DNA of 64,000 nt. Origin: Tiliqua scincoides (Eukaryota; Chordata; Lepidosauria; Squamata; Scincidae). The position numbers and the translations under genes are program-made. The DNA lies in the NCBI RefSeq assembly GCF_035046505.1, contig NC_089826.1:82904254-82968253 (forward strand). Direction: 5' to 3'. The notes under the pieces are model-generated. The model was given only the letters and a program-made list of their open reading frames with translations, had not been told where the DNA came from and searched no databases. Of this stretch, positions 34,397 to 47,054 are shown in pieces. Every line of letters begins with the position of its first letter. Position 1 is the stretch's first letter.

Positions 34397-36673
34397 GCAG
34401 GAGTATCAGTAGTCCCTTATCTCTCAGACACCAGAGTCTCACAATGTTCCTGGCCACTTTTGAAAACACATACGCACAAATCTGCCATTCCAGCTGGTGT
34501 CATTTAGGAAGTCATCTTGCACAAGAAATCTCATCAGTAGCAGAGATGGGAATGAGAGCTGAAGGAAAATCTGGGTCGTGGAACTGAATGAGCCACGCCT
34601 CTTTCCCAGGAGTAGTTTGGTAGCAACCAGATAATATCAGCTTGTCATAGAGCCACTGCCAATTGCTTCGGGAGGGGCAACAATTTGCAGGCAATTAGAC
34701 TTGAGGAAAGGAGGGCCCCTTCACCTCCAAACACCACGCAGAGCTCTGCTTGGTGGAGACTTGGATGATGTGCCTAACAGCCCTCGCCACATTCTGGGGC
34801 ACAGCACCTAGGCCAGTCCACCTCAGTCCCCCCCCCCTCCAAGCAATGCCACTGACTAGATCCTTACTGATTCCAAGCATCTTTAAGGGCCTCACTGGCC
34901 TCACTGGAGTCTGATGAACAGAAGAGGTACAAATATCACTGGCACCTGATGACTAATGGGATGGAATTCTGTGACATCCCACTGGATAATTCCCACGGGG
35001 AGTCTCCCAGCACACTTTTATATATTTTCCCGACTGGTAAGAGCAGAAACACCACAATACAGCATCCTTCATTCCCAGCCCTGCTAGACAGCCCAGAAGC
35101 AGAGCATGGTTTATGTGGCATCCACAATACGCTGACCGTATCCAGGAAGTTTTAATCCCTACGTATCCCCCGGCAATCCACCAGGACAAGCAAAATCGTT
35201 TCTGCTCCCAAATCAAACCTGAAACTATACTCAAGAGAATCCACATGTGTATTTATGTTTTAGCTTTATGTTACATTTTCAGCTAGTCAGATTTCTGAAG
35301 CAAACAATAATTAAAAGGAAGAAGAGGAAAATATTCACAAGGAGAAAAAACAGCATGGAATGTCTGCAGGGTATACAACCTTGACTGCTAGTAGCCATCA
35401 GCCCTACTTGTCAGAAAGAACAAAGAGCCAAGTCTAACCTTTTTCCTAAATCAATAAGCATCAATTAATTATATCAGAAGCTTTGAAGGAAATAGATCCT
35501 GCTTAACAGTTAACTACAGTTAATTGCTGACCTTCAGCAAAGCAGATGTATGAGACAGAATAAGATCAGGACGAATAAATGGGAAGCTGAAAAGACCCAC
35601 TTCTGCAAAATATTAGACAAAAGTTATTGATGATGACTTTAGGGTAATGTCAATTTAGGGAAAGCTCGGGATTTGGCTGTGTTTGCCATGGTTCCCAGTT
35701 CTGCTTTGTGGTCAAAGATCTGTCTGCAGGGTTGCTTTATTTGAGCAGGAAGCGAAACATACAATGCAATTTCTAAGATAGTCAGTCTCTCTCTCTCTCT
35801 GCTCTGTCACGCAATTCTCTGTAAGCAGAGCACAGTGTAGGAACTACTGGTCTGATCTAGGCTCGAATTGCAACGCGTGAAAAGTAAGTTTCATACCAGT
35901 GACAAATGAGGAAGAACAGGATAAACAGCAAACATTTAAAACAAGCAGGTTGTCCTCTGTTATAGCTCTTAGTCCCCAGGCTCAAAACCATTGCATGGAC
36001 AGTACCCCACTCTCCTCTGAATTATCTTCAGTTAAATTTTTTCCCCCCAGATTTAGCCATACTGATGGATTGTGGTTTTCCACCATGTTGAGGATGCACC
36101 CCAGCCTAGCACCCCTAAGAACCCCAGAAGCAGTATTCTTCAGTCTGTGGGTCACATCCCCAATGGGGTTGTGAAGCCTCATTTTTTGGGGGGGGGGGGG
36201 GAGGTGCAGAAATCTTTAAAAAACCTGTGCAAAAGAGGACTTGGATCCAATCCAATAATGGTACTCACTTATCGAAACTGAGTTCTTGAAATAATCCTGC
36301 ACTACCTGTTCTTGCTGTCTTGCCCTGCAGTTCCTAAGGCTGGTTCTGCAAGGGCTGCTAACAGGATTGTTGTAGGCACAAGAGGTAGGGAGAAATGGAG
36401 TGTGTGGGGGTGGATGGGTGGTGATGGGGTGGGCAGATTGGGTCCCAGTAAGAGGCAGGATTCATGGTGGGTCCCCAGTCTCATACTTGTTTGTTTGGGA
36501 TTATGGAATGAAAATGATTGAAGACCACTGCCCAAGAGCATGAACCTTCAACACAGTACCTTGAACTCAGTTGCTCATTCAGCCTTTGCTTTGCACTGAA
36601 CTTCTGACCAGTACTAAGCATCAAGCTGTCCCTTGCCATGATGAAAGTTTTTAAATCGCCCATGTTGTACCTA
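34397..36673. other. Intergenic, mostly unrecognised
   Basis: Contains a possible decayed hAT element (36140-36532, right end GATTGAAGACCACTG, related to 59457), a G run at 36187-36201 and a short (CT)n at 35786-35799. No gene signal. Confidence 0.4.
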
Positions 36674-37510
36674 AGAACTCTCTTCACATGAACTGGAGGT
36701 TGTCCATGACTTTGTGTACCTTGGCTCAACGATCTCCAACACTCTTTCTCTCGATACCAAGCTAAACAGACGCATTGGTAAAGCAGCTACCACGTTTTCC
36801 AGACTCACAAAGAGAGTCTGGTCCAACAAGAAGCTGAGGGAACACACCAAGATCCAGGTCTACAGAGCTTGCGTCCTGAGTACACTTCTGTACTGCAGCG
36901 AGTCATGGACTCTTCGCTCACAACAGGAGAGGAAACTGAATGCTTTCCACATGCGCTGCCTCCAACGCATTCTTGGCATCACCTGGCAGGACAAAGTTCC
37001 AAACAACATAGTCCTGGAACAAGCTGAAATCCCTAGCATGTATGCACTGCTGAAACAGAGACGCCTGCATTGGCTCGGTCATGCCGTGAGAATGGATGAT
37101 GGCCGGATCCCAAAGGATCTCCTCTATGGAGAACTCGTGCAAGGAAAGCGCCCTACAGGTAGACCACAGCTGCGATACAAGGACATCTGCAAGAGGGATC
37201 TGAAGGCCTTAGGGGTGGACCTCAACAAGTGGGAAACCCTGGCCTCTGAGCAGCCCGCTTGGAGGCAGGCTGTGCAGCATGGCCTTTCCCAGTTTGAAGA
37301 GACACTTGGCCAACAGACCGAGGCAAAAAGGCAAAGAAGGAAGGCCCATAGCCAGGGAGACAGACCAGGGACAGACTGCACTTGCTCCCAGTGTGGAAGG
37401 GATTGTCACTCCCAGATTGGCCTTTTCAGCCACACTAGACGCTGTTCCAGAACCACCATTCAGAGTGCGATACCATAGTCTTTCGAGGCTGAAGGTTGCC
37501 AACACAAAAA
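36674..37510 (+). mobile_element. LINE fragment (Ingi/Vingi-like), copy 3, longest, with target duplication
   Basis: CATGTTGTACCTA at 36661-36673 is repeated at 37511-37523, a perfect 13-bp target duplication. The frame at 36714-37478 (254 codons, no stop) starts YLGSTISNTLSLDTKLNRRI, covers the post-RT connection region (REHTKIQVYRACVLSTLLYC) and ends with the finger CSQCGRDCHSQIGLFSHTRRC. The catalytic RT lies upstream of the truncation. The 3' end reads ATACCATAGTCTTTCGAGGC then TGAAGGTTGCC and a short A-rich tail. Confidence 0.92.
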
Positions 37511-38159
37511 CATGTTGTACCTATATGACATATACAGTCGCTTATCCACATGCCTCCTTATTATTGCTCTTCTAGCAAACATTTTAATGTACCTAATATT
37601 CTTTTTATAATGCATTGTTCCCATATCTATCTTTCTTTCTTATTTCAGTATAGAAAACTGTTGACCAATGTGAAAAAAAATCAAATCAATCTCAGCCTCC
37701 ATTTTAGGCAGCAGAGATCAGAACATTGTCAATCATTGAAGTCAGTAACAAAATGTGGTCAAAGGAAATGAAATTCCGGGATTGAATGAAAATTGGCTGG
37801 CTTGGTTTTGAATGAGCACTTGAACACGCAATTTCTGCCAACCTGCAATCAGGCTCTTCTCACTGGGTGGAATTTACGGCCACTTCACTTACGGCTTGCG
37901 AAACCAGAAGGCTGTGCCTCTAAATTAAGCAAAATGTCACATGAATCAGCCCAAGGCCTTTCATTTCACACCGAACTTTGAACAGGAGCTAAATTCACCT
38001 TGATTATACTCACTTAATTTACAGCCCAATCCTAACTAAACTTCCCCTGCCAATGCAGCAGCACCAACGGAGTACAAGCTGCATGGGGGGGGGGGGACAG
38101 TTGTTGAGGTCAAAGCACATTTGTTCCCTTACCCTGGGGCAAGCTTCTGCTGCACTAAT

Positions 38160-38314
38160 CAGTGGTGTTCCCGGGGGGGGGGCACACCAATAGGTTTTCC
38201 TTCATGTTGCTCTCCCCACCTGAAATGGCTCTGGCGGCAAGGGGAAGGGGCAGATTTCACGGCATATTGACATACCCTTCAAAACTTAACACTGTTACCC
38301 CCAAAAAACCACTG
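38160..38314. mobile_element. hAT-type MITE, short copy
   Basis: CAGTGGTGTTCCCGGGG to AAAAAACCACTG, flanked by GCACTAAT / GCACCAAT (7 of 8). Interior words CCTTCAAAACTTAACACTG fit the GTGGCATAGCTA family. Confidence 0.8.
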
Positions 38315-39120
38315 GCACCAATGGGTCTCCTTGGATCCACACTAGCCATTTTACTGCCATAGTTTCAAGGACAGTAGGGAGAGGACAGGGGAAGGAATGG
38401 GCTAGGATACCAGTGCAAGTCACTGCAGCTTCCTCCATTCTCCGATCCGACCCCCCTTCCCAGCCCAGGCATATCTTTGTAGCTAAGAGATGGGATAGAA
38501 ACATTTAAAATACAGAAGTGACTGTTCTGTGGGCACTACATCCCCATATGGTTTCCTTTTTTCATTCTTACTCCATCAGTCTAAGGTGTTTTCAGTTCAT
38601 TGGCTTGTACTAGATCTGTGGCTGCGTACCAGAGCTGAATCGGCCTCTGCTGCCCTACCGGTGCAGAAAAAGTGAGCTGTCAGATTCTCAGGTGAATTGC
38701 TACTTGAAGCAGGTTCATGTTTGGCCATTTTGTGATCTGTTTGTGCCTTGGTGGTTTTAAAATACAAGATGTCAGGTTCCACTTGCTGTTGGCTGCAGAT
38801 GTCGCAATTCTGACCTCTCTGGAAAACGCATTTGGTAAGGGCTGCCTTTAATAAGGAGGGGGTGTGCATCCCTTCTGTGACCATTGGAAAATAGAGCCAA
38901 ATCAGGTCCATTTGGTCCAGTTTTTCTTCATCTTAAAAACAATGCTTGCTGGGCTACAGTAAGCCAAGTAGCAGATGATGTATCCGGGCTCCGCTTATTT
39001 TCATGAAGAAGGGAGTAGGAGGGCTTTCCTTGCTACACTATAGTGGAGTAGGTTTTCCCCTCTTGTTTTAAACTGTGTTGAAGAGTACAAGGAGCATAAG
39101 AGCTTCACCTGCTTCTAGAC

Positions 39121-39548
39121 CAGGGGTGCCCAAACCCCAGACCTGGGGCCACTTGCGGCCCTCGAGGCCCTCCGGAGCCTCTGGCCCTCCTGAGATTTGT
39201 TGGAGCCCGCACTGGCCCAATGCAACTTATCTCAGCGTGAGGGTGACTGTTTGACCTCTCGCGTGAGCTGTGGGATGAGGGCTTTCTCCACTGCTTGTTG
39301 TTTCACGTCTGTGATGCAGTAGTGGTAGCAAAGGAAAGGCCAGCCTTACTTTGTGCAAGGCCTTTTATAGGCCTTGAGCTATTGCAAGACCTTCATTCAT
39401 TCATATAAGTTCATCTTTAATATAGTCATTTATGTAAATCTATGTAAATTTATTCAAATTTTAAATATAAATTAATTTTTTCCCTGGCCCCTGACACAGT
39501 GTCAGAGAGATGATGTGGCCCTCCTAGCAAAAACTTTGGACACCCCTG
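39121..39548 (-). mobile_element. hAT MITE, CAGGGGTGTCCAAAG family, copy 3
   Basis: Reverse orientation: CAGGGGTGCCCAAACCCC at left, AAAACTTTGGACACCCCTG at right. Perfect duplication TTCTAGAC (39113-39120, 39549-39556). Confidence 0.95.
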
Positions 39549-40154
39549 TTCTAGACAGTTGCCATGTTCCCCCCCCCCCAGTGCTATTGATGCAGGGCTG
39601 GTCCACCCATAAGGTCAACTGAAGCTATCACCTCAGGCAGCAGATTAGTAATGGGTTCTCATTTCTCTCTGCCTACTTGTCTCCCTCCTTCTCCTTGGAT
39701 TGGAAAAAAGTAGGAAAGGGTCAGGGGTGTCGCTAAGGGAGCGGCACAAGAGGCATGATGCTGTGATGTTGCACGATGTCACTTTTGGGTTCTCGTCGAG
39801 GAGGAGGCAGTGGCAAGATGGCAGCTTCACAGCCCAACTGCCAGTCCCCGTTGAGCCTCCAAAGGAGTAGGAAGGGGCGGCAACCACATTGCCAAGCCTC
39901 CTAAACACAAGGAGGCCTCTGCATACCTGCTGCTGCTTCTTCCTGCACCACCATCTTGGCTTGACCTCATGCGGCATCCCTTCTAGCCTAGTGGCTGGGG
40001 CAGACTGCCCGCTGCTTGCTATGCCATTAGAAGGGCAGAGAGGGAGTGGAAATGTAAAGAGGTGGAGAATGCAGACGTTGAATATGCAAGAGTGGGAGAA
40101 TGTTTTGACAAATCCCCAGTCCAAGCTTCACCTAGAGAACCTATGCCCACTTTG

Positions 40155-40684
40155 AGCTAACTAGCTCCTCTGTGTTCTCTAACAATGGCCCTAGTTCTTC
40201 ACTGCAGCACTGCTGGACCCCCCCACCAAGGGTAGCTCACCTGTTCAACCTGCAGAGGTCCTCCTTCCTCCCCTCTCCTGCCAGCAGTTTCTCCAGCCAC
40301 TACAGCAACACCTTTGTCCTCAGCAGGTCTTGGGTGTGGCAGCCACACACCAATCTCTAGCAGTCTCTGTTCCAGCAATTCTCAGAAGTCCATTTGCCCA
40401 TCTGTCTGTTAATCAGTTAGTCCACTGGTCAGTCAGCAGGTCCAGTAGTCCATCAGCCAGACCCTTAGCTCCTCAGTCCATTAATCCATCAGTTTAGCTC
40501 TTTCTTTGTCCAAGCTTTCCTCCTTCTTTCCTCCACACCCTTTTCCTTCCTGCAGGTGCTGCTTTTATCCCTGAGGGCCCTATTGCCTCCAAGTGGCTTC
40601 ATCTGTGCAGCACACTCACTGCAATCTAAGGCCCTGATGTTAACCCCATACTTGCCTGCCAGAGCAAGGGGCCACTGATGACAC
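40155..40684 (-). mobile_element. Possible solo LTR (fossil), low confidence
   Basis: A block of about 0.5 kb between TGTGTTCTCT near 40170 and a TGATGACA end near 40684 has LTR-like features on the minus strand: a TATA-like GGATAAAAGCAGC, short degenerate CAGTCCATT-type repeats and TG...CA ends. No internal retroviral or gypsy genes are next to it. I found no convincing target duplication, so the call rests on general look alone. Confidence 0.3.
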
Positions 40685-41391
40685 CACACCCTATCTCCTT
40701 GAGGGACCTTGCACATTTCCATTACAGAGAAGCAGGCACATCATTGGGTGAGGGGGAGAGCATTTGGCATGTCACTTCAGGCATCAGGAGGTCTTGGGCC
40801 AGTCCTGCCTGGATATTATGTTGGTGTGGGGCATTGTGGGGACAAAAACATGCTGGCTGCCTGTGGGCAGCTGCAGAAAGGAGCTTTCACACTCCTATTA
40901 TATTTTAAAAGCAGTTTAAAGAAAAGAACCCTAACACATATATGCAGTTCTCTGAAGCATTTCTTCCTACTCTTTGCTGGAGCATTTTGTAGAGCCATCC
41001 TAAATATGTCTGTGCATCGACACAGCCAAAAGGATATATTCTTTCAACATCTCTTTCTTTTCCCCTCAGAAGTGAGATTATATACCATTTGTTCAAAGTT
41101 TAAAAGAAGTAGGAGGAGGTGGGAAAAGCCACCCAACACATTGACAAGAAAGAGCCATCTGTGCACAGCAGTCTTACTACAAGAGGAATCCAGGGAACTA
41201 AATCATATGTTGTCAACAGCCTGAGAAGATCTAAGGGCCAAACTAGACAATATTGGGAGATGTGTGAATAGTGCCCTTTTCCTACAGTGTCGCCCCCCCC
41301 TCCCAACAAAAAACAATTGTTGAAAAACTGGAGGCTGCAAGGCAAAGGCAGAAAGGAAGGGATATTTAACCCTTTCCCCTCTTGCCAGGTT

Positions 41392-41448
41392 TAGGCAATT
41401 TACGGAAGTTCAGGCAATTTACGCAGTTTGTGCAAATTTACGCAGATG
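41392..41448. repeat. Three 19-bp tandem units
   Basis: AGGCAATTTACGGAAGTTC, AGGCAATTTACGCAGTTTG and TGCAAATTTACGCAGATGG follow one another without gaps. Confidence 0.85.
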
Positions 41449-41611
41449 GAGGGCCTAATGGCCAATAGCACAAGTCTATAACTCTATGGAGGAAAGTGGA
41501 GGTGAGTGTGAAAGGGGCAAAAAAGGATTTGTTTCAGTTCTCCCTTTTGTATTAGATCTTGTAAGTCTGTGATATAGCACTGTCCCTAAAACGCAACTGA
41601 ATGTGTTAAAA

Positions 41612-41788
41612 CAGAGGTGGCCAACCTTTCAACTTTAGCGCTCCTGGACCTTTAACAAGTGTGAGGAGGAGGGGATTTCAGCAGGTGCAGCTTGTCATCT
41701 GTGGCCAGCTGCACCTGCTGAAATTTCCCCTCTTCCACACAATCGTTAAAGGTCCAGGAGCACTAAAGTTGAAGGGTGGCCATCCCCA
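41612..41788. mobile_element. Palindromic hAT-like MITE, GAGGTGGCCAACC type
   Basis: Starts CAGAGGTGGCCAACCTTTC; CTCCTGGACCTTTAACAA and ATTTCAGCAGGTGCAGCT return inverted in the right half. Flanks TGTTAAAA / CGTTCAAA (6 of 8). A second copy is at 58718-58895. Confidence 0.8.
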
Positions 41789-41804
41789 CGTTCAAATATG
41801 ATCT

Positions 41805-41967
41805 CAGTGTCATAGGGTGGGGTGCAAAGCACTAAGTGCAAGCAGCCCCTCCCCCCACGCTTTGGAGCCATTCCCGGGAAGGGAGCAAAACAGAGGGGCT
41901 GCTTGCACGCTGCGTTGAGGCTCCCTGAAAATCTTAATGCTTTGCACCCCCACTAGCTATACTGCTG
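41805..41967. mobile_element. hAT-type MITE, GTGGCATAGCTA family
   Basis: CAGTGTCATAGGGTGGGGTG to CCCCACTAGCTATACTGCTG. Flanks TATGATCT / CATCATCT (6 of 8). Confidence 0.75.
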
Positions 41968-42391
41968 CATCATCTGGATGTGAATAGAGCTAATCAAGTC
42001 ATCCCCCCCCCAATAAACGACTTTTCCAGCAGCAGGGACGTGACTCTTCTCTCACAAGTTTTGAATGAAGTTTGACTAGAAAGCTCATGGTTAATGATAC
42101 AACTTTTATCTAGATGTGGCATCATGACATCACGGCATTGGTGCCCAGGGTACCAAAAGCCCTGGGTATGCCTCTGCTCATATATCACATATTCTGTCTG
42201 CTCTCGTATATGCTTTCAGAGCACTCCCCTCCCCCTGTAGATGCAGGGAACACCTATATAATGATTGTATTGGGCCTCACTTCACAGGAGTTTGATCAAG
42301 CAGCCTGAAGGTTTAACAGCTTTTCGGGCAAAAGTTATCTGGGGAATATCTATAACTGGCATAAAAACCACATGTGTGGAGAAATAACTAC

Positions 42392-42537
42392 GGGCCCAAT
42401 CCTATCCAATTTTCCAGTGTTGGTGCAGCTGTGCCAATGGGGCATGCACTGCATCCTGTGGTGGGGAGGCAGTCCCAGAGGCCTCCTTAAGGTAGGGGAA
42501 CATCTAATAAAGGTTTGTTGTTGTTGTTGTTGTTGTT
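42392..42537. mobile_element. Partial GGGCCCAATCC-family MITE followed by (GTT)n
   Basis: GGGCCCAATCCTATCCAAT and CAATGGGGCATGCACTGC identify the family. The copy stops near 42505 and a GTT microsatellite follows at 42514-42537. Confidence 0.65.
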
Positions 42538-42892
42538 AAATCTTATATTAATTATATTTATATTAATTAAAGAAGATTTATATTTCATCCCACTGGAGCA
42601 CTTCATGCATTTGTAGTTAGTGTAGAAAGAGATCAATAACTGGGAATGGTTAACCAAGCTCTGGATTTAGTGCAAGCATCTCATTTCAAATTTCTCATTC
42701 CCGTGCCTCTCAGTTGCTTTCTGAGAGTTGCTCTTCTGCAAAGATTTCTGTTTACACAGATTTTCCCAGCTCCTGATGCCATCTGTATGGCATTTACAGT
42801 AATGTTTACTCTCATATCCCTTGGTATGTAGGTGCAATGCTGTAAATTCACCACCCCCCCCAAAAAAAAAAAACAACTAAAAGCAAGAAATA

Positions 42893-43022
42893 AGAATATA
42901 AGAAGAGTCCCACTGGATCAAAGACCCATCTAGTCCAGCTTCCTGTATCTCACAGTGGCCCACCAAATGCCCCAGGGAGCAAACAAGACAACAGATACAA
43001 CCTGCATCCCCTGCATCTGGCC
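42893..43022 (-). mobile_element. CR1 3' tail fragment
   Basis: Antisense tail: AAGAATATAAGAAGAGTCCC, CATCTAGTCCAGCTTCCTG, CCCACCAAATGCCCCAGG. Confidence 0.85.
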
Positions 43023-43433
43023 AGGATGCATGATTAATGTTTGCCCCAACTGCGGAAAACTGGAACATTGCATGAGAAAACGAGAAAGAAAGACACAAAC
43101 ATCAATGGTTCACAGGTTGTACTGTGAACCACGCATCCTTCTTGTGTGATCACCTGTAGCGGATCAATGAAAAACTGCTGGTGCAGACAGATTCTAAGAG
43201 ACACGTTTACTCCATAGCTCAGCAATGTAACTCTCAACTAAGGGCCCGGCCATATTTACAAGAACTATTCACAAGAACTATAGATATGCAGCTGATTTTA
43301 ATGACTTTGATGCTTCCTTCTTTTTTTGAGTAAGTTTGTTTTTTATTTGATAAGAAGTCATTTTGCTTTGTGATATACTCCAACTCAATGACTTAATTGT
43401 GAGTAAATGATCCCCAGTGGATAGGTCAGGAGG

Positions 43434-43590
43434 GTAACTTTTTTGAGATCCCACCCCTTCTCTCGGCTGTATTCTCTTGGTGGTTATCTCACTGTTTGCT
43501 TTTTAAATAAGAATAACTTTTTCGAGATTCCACCCTTCCTTTTGGCTGTACTCCCTTGGTGGTTATCTCTTTGCTCGCTTCTTAAATAAG
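43434..43590. repeat. Tandem duplication of a 78-bp unit
   Basis: Two units, each AACTTTTTNGAGATNCCACC ... GGCTGTANTC ... TTGGTGGTTATCTC ... TTAAATAAGA, sit back to back with about 85% identity. Confidence 0.85.
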
Positions 43591-43779
43591 ACTTCATTGG
43601 AGAAAGGAGGAATAAGAGAGTACCTGGAGCTCCCTTATAAAGAAAGAAAGAATCTAAGATGGTACTGACAAGAAATAATTATAAAAAATTGGGCTTACAA
43701 ATTCAATCCCCTCTGAATCATGAGAGGATACCATTGAACTCCAGGTCACCTTTCAGAGAAGATCTTGACAGTGAAGGGA

Positions 43780-45399
43780 GTTAGACAACGTTGTTTATTA
43801 GCACCCTTTTTATTCAATTTTTACATTAATAACATCATTGGGGAATTCCAAGATCCCGCTTTTTTCCACCATCTATAGGGGACACCAAATTATCTATTCT
43901 CCTTTATGCTGATGATATTGCCTTATTTTCTATTACTTCTATTGGCATGCACAGAATACTCTCTAAATTGAGTGCTTTCTGCGCCCATGAAAAGTTAACT
44001 ATAAATTATAGTAAAACCAAAGTAGTTCTCTTTGGTTCAACCAAAAAGAAGCATATTTGGAGGCTTGATCGCACCCAAATTGAGCAAATTAGAGTTTTTA
44101 AGTATCTTGGGGTTTCTTTCAATGCCCAACAGTCATGGGTTCCGCATTTGAATGCCTCTAAACTGAAAGCTGTCCATTCATCACAACTACTTATGCACTT
44201 TGTAAGATCGAAAGGGGGTAATTTGGTGACTCCCGCGGTAGAAGTATTATCTAGGAAAATAATACCCCAATTAACTTATGGTGCTGAAATATGGGGTTCT
44301 GCGAATTTGCTCAGTTTAGAGACAATTCAAAATTCCTTTATTCGCTCTCTGCCTGGAGTTCCTCGCTCGACACCATCTTCCCTCCTTAGATCTGAGACAG
44401 GCCTAATTCAGATTGAGGCCTCTTGCCATACTGCTCTGGCTTTATATTGTTATAAACTTGTCTCTATGGCTGACTCTTCCTTACCTAAAATTTGCTTTAA
44501 AGAACAACTCATAGCTCCATCTCGTAAATCATGGTTATCCTTGATAAAACCCATTTTAGAATTTTATGAAATAGATATGAATCTTTTACCTACCTTTTCT
44601 TCTAATAAGATTAAGATTTTAATTAAAAATAAAATTCAGCTTTTTTTTAAGAGAAAGGATCTATGCAATATTCTTAATTTACCTTTCTTTCCTTCCCCTT
44701 TTTTATATAAATCAACCTTTGGTGCAGAAAAATATTTATCTAATTTAACTTCGTTTCCTTTACGTAAGGCCTTTACTGCACTGTGATTTCAATGTATGCA
44801 ATCTGCTGTCTTAGTAGGGAGATATGAGAAAATCCCATATGATCTAAGACTTTGTATCTGTGGAGCGGATGAAGTAGAGGACATTTCTCATTATTTATTA
44901 ACTTGCCCTCTCTATGAAGCGCCAAGATCTAAATTCTTGTCCACTCTATTCCCCTTGTTGCAGGACAGACCTTCCGTAGCTCAGATCTGCTGCCTTTTAG
45001 TAGATGCTGACATGGGGATCACTCTGAAAGTGGCTAGTTTTGCTTTTGCAGCGTTGAAAATCCGTACAAATTATGTAAAATCTTGTGCTGTATAGTAATT
45101 GTTTTTATGGGAAATTAATTTATCTTATAGAGCTGATTCTGCCAGGGTTTATTTTATTCTTACGGAAGTAGATTTGGTTCTATTTTAGCTAATCTCGAAT
45201 TAAGCTGTAGGTCTTTATAAATGGTTTTTGATATCGTGGATCATTTTATGTTTCTATTTTTCTCTTTATCAGTTGATCTTGTTTGTATGATGTTCATAAT
45301 TGTTCCTCCCCTTTTTAGCTCATGGACATATTGTAATTCTTTGATTTTTTATTGTAATGACCTATGGTTACCACAATTAAACTTTGACTGACTAACTAA
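43780..45399 (+). mobile_element. LINE of uncertain clade, RT palm to 3' end
   Basis: The frame gives GVRQRCLLAPFLFNFYINNI near 43780, the catalytic YADDIALFS near 43907, then SKTKVVLFG, IRVFKYLGVSF, LTYGAEIWGS and a C-terminal finger C-x-C-x9-H-x5-C (LCICGADEVEDISHYLLTCP, near 44850). This is a non-LTR reverse transcriptase from palm to C-terminus. There is a single in-frame TGA at 44784; otherwise the frame is open from 43947 to 45095. The 3' UTR ends in a short tail TTTGACTGACTAACTAA. The codon use is AT-rich, unlike CR1. I cannot fix the clade. Confidence 0.8.
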
Positions 45400-45573
45400 G
45401 GGCCCAATCCTATCAAACTTTCCAGCACCAGTGCAGCTGCAATGCAGCCCCTAGATGATGGACCAAATGTTCCCTTATCTTGTGATGGCCTTCATAACTA
45501 CCCTCCCACCACATGATGCAACGCACACCCCACTGGAACAGTGACACCTGGAAAGTTGGTTAGGATTTGGCCC
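45400..45573. mobile_element. Palindromic MITE, GGGCCCAATCC family
   Basis: GGGCCCAATCCTATCAAACT at left, AAGTTGGTTAGGATTTGGCCC at right (inverted). Flanks TAA / TCA. It sits exactly at the 3' end of the 43.8 kb LINE. Confidence 0.75.
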
Positions 45574-46394
45574 TCAATGAACTTTGTTTTTTTGCTTTGT
45601 CAGAGCACACACAGTGAATTCATAGCACAGGCCTATCCATGTCTACTCAGAAGTAAGTCCCATTGGTTTCAGTTGGACTGACTCCCAGGTTTCCTCCCAG
45701 GGGCATAGGATTGCCACGCTGAACATAAATCAACTCTTAGCAGGGCTGAGAAACACACAAATGTTTGAGTTGTCATTTTTCCATGTATTTTCCTTAATGC
45801 AAGTGCCAAAAATGCTAAGTTTAATTCATTTTTGCATTTCACTTTGCATTTCAAAACTAAGCAAAGGGGGTGCTTACATTTATTTCATCCCATCAGTGAA
45901 CTTTCCAGGCAGTTGTTCTGGTCTCTGTTATTCTCCCTAGGCGAATCTCACCTCCTAATTTTGGCAATTAAAACATAATTGAGCAGAATTCTTCGGCATG
46001 TTATTTCCCACCCAGGCGGAATAATCTACCTTTTATTGCTCCAAGATTTGAAATGCTAAACAAACACACGACCCTTAAAATAGCTGGAGCTGCTGTGCAT
46101 TGCAGGTGGTTAGTGAAATCAAAGGTATAGCAAAAATAACAGCTTTAGCATAATGGCAGCTACATTAAAAACAAACCTATAGGGGCAGGCAGCGGGGGAG
46201 GGGAGAGAGAAAGAGAGAGAATTGTATTCGTGCTAGAATAGGTCGTGCCATTGGTGTCTGTTAACTGCATTGAGTAACTGACTTCAGTTGTGCTAACAGT
46301 TACCAGAGGAATTATTCATTCCCACTGCCAGCTTGATCCTTATGAGTTAGGATGAGTATCCTTATGAGTCATGCTTTCGTTTAAATATAATCCT

Positions 46395-46931
46395 CCACAC
46401 ACCATGTATCCATGATAGAGGCATTACTACTGGCCAATGTGCACCAGTGGCAATCCTGGCCCCGATACTACCCAGGGCCACAACCGCAGGCTGCCGCCCC
46501 CCATCAGCCAAGCTGCCAACCCCCCCTCCCCCCACTGGTAGGCCCAGAGAGGCTGTGCACACCTTCCTCAACCTTGGAAGACCTTGGAAAGGCCTTAGAG
46601 GGCCAAAAAACATCACCTCTGGTTTCACAGAGGACACTGTAAGTGATGTTTTTATGACCTTAGAAGGCCTTCTAAGGGCTTAAAAATGTCACTTCTGGTT
46701 TCCTCCATGAAACCAGAGATGATGTTTTGTGACCCTCCAAGGCCTTCAACAAGGCTTTCTGAGGGTTGGAGAGGCAGCAGGCTGCTTCCCCAGCCCTCAG
46801 AATGCCTCTAGGTAAAAGGCCCTGAGTTCCATAGAGGGGATGCTGTTGAGGGGCGGATGGTGGTGTGGCACCACTGCCCCAGCCTGGCACCTGGGCATTT
46901 GTCCCCCTTGCCCCCCTCAGGTACACCACTG
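46395..46931. mobile_element. Fold-back element ending GGTACACCACTG
   Basis: The right end CTCAGGTACACCACTG is hAT-like. CCTTAGAGGGCCAAAAAACATC and, inverted, GATGTTTTGTGACCCTCCAAGG form a long hairpin around 46595-46745. The left end is not defined. Confidence 0.5.
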
Positions 46932-47054
46932 CTGTACACATGCCACATTTGCTTTAAACTGAGTTTTTTAATGCATCCATGAAAGAAACATGTTATGTGA
47001 ACATGTAAAAACAACATTGCATGCAACAAAGTGTTTACTATAATGTATCTCACA

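Noticed and set aside
36140-36532. Complete hAT element
   Set aside because: Only the right end GATTGAAGACCACTG is convincing; the left end and target duplication do not agree.
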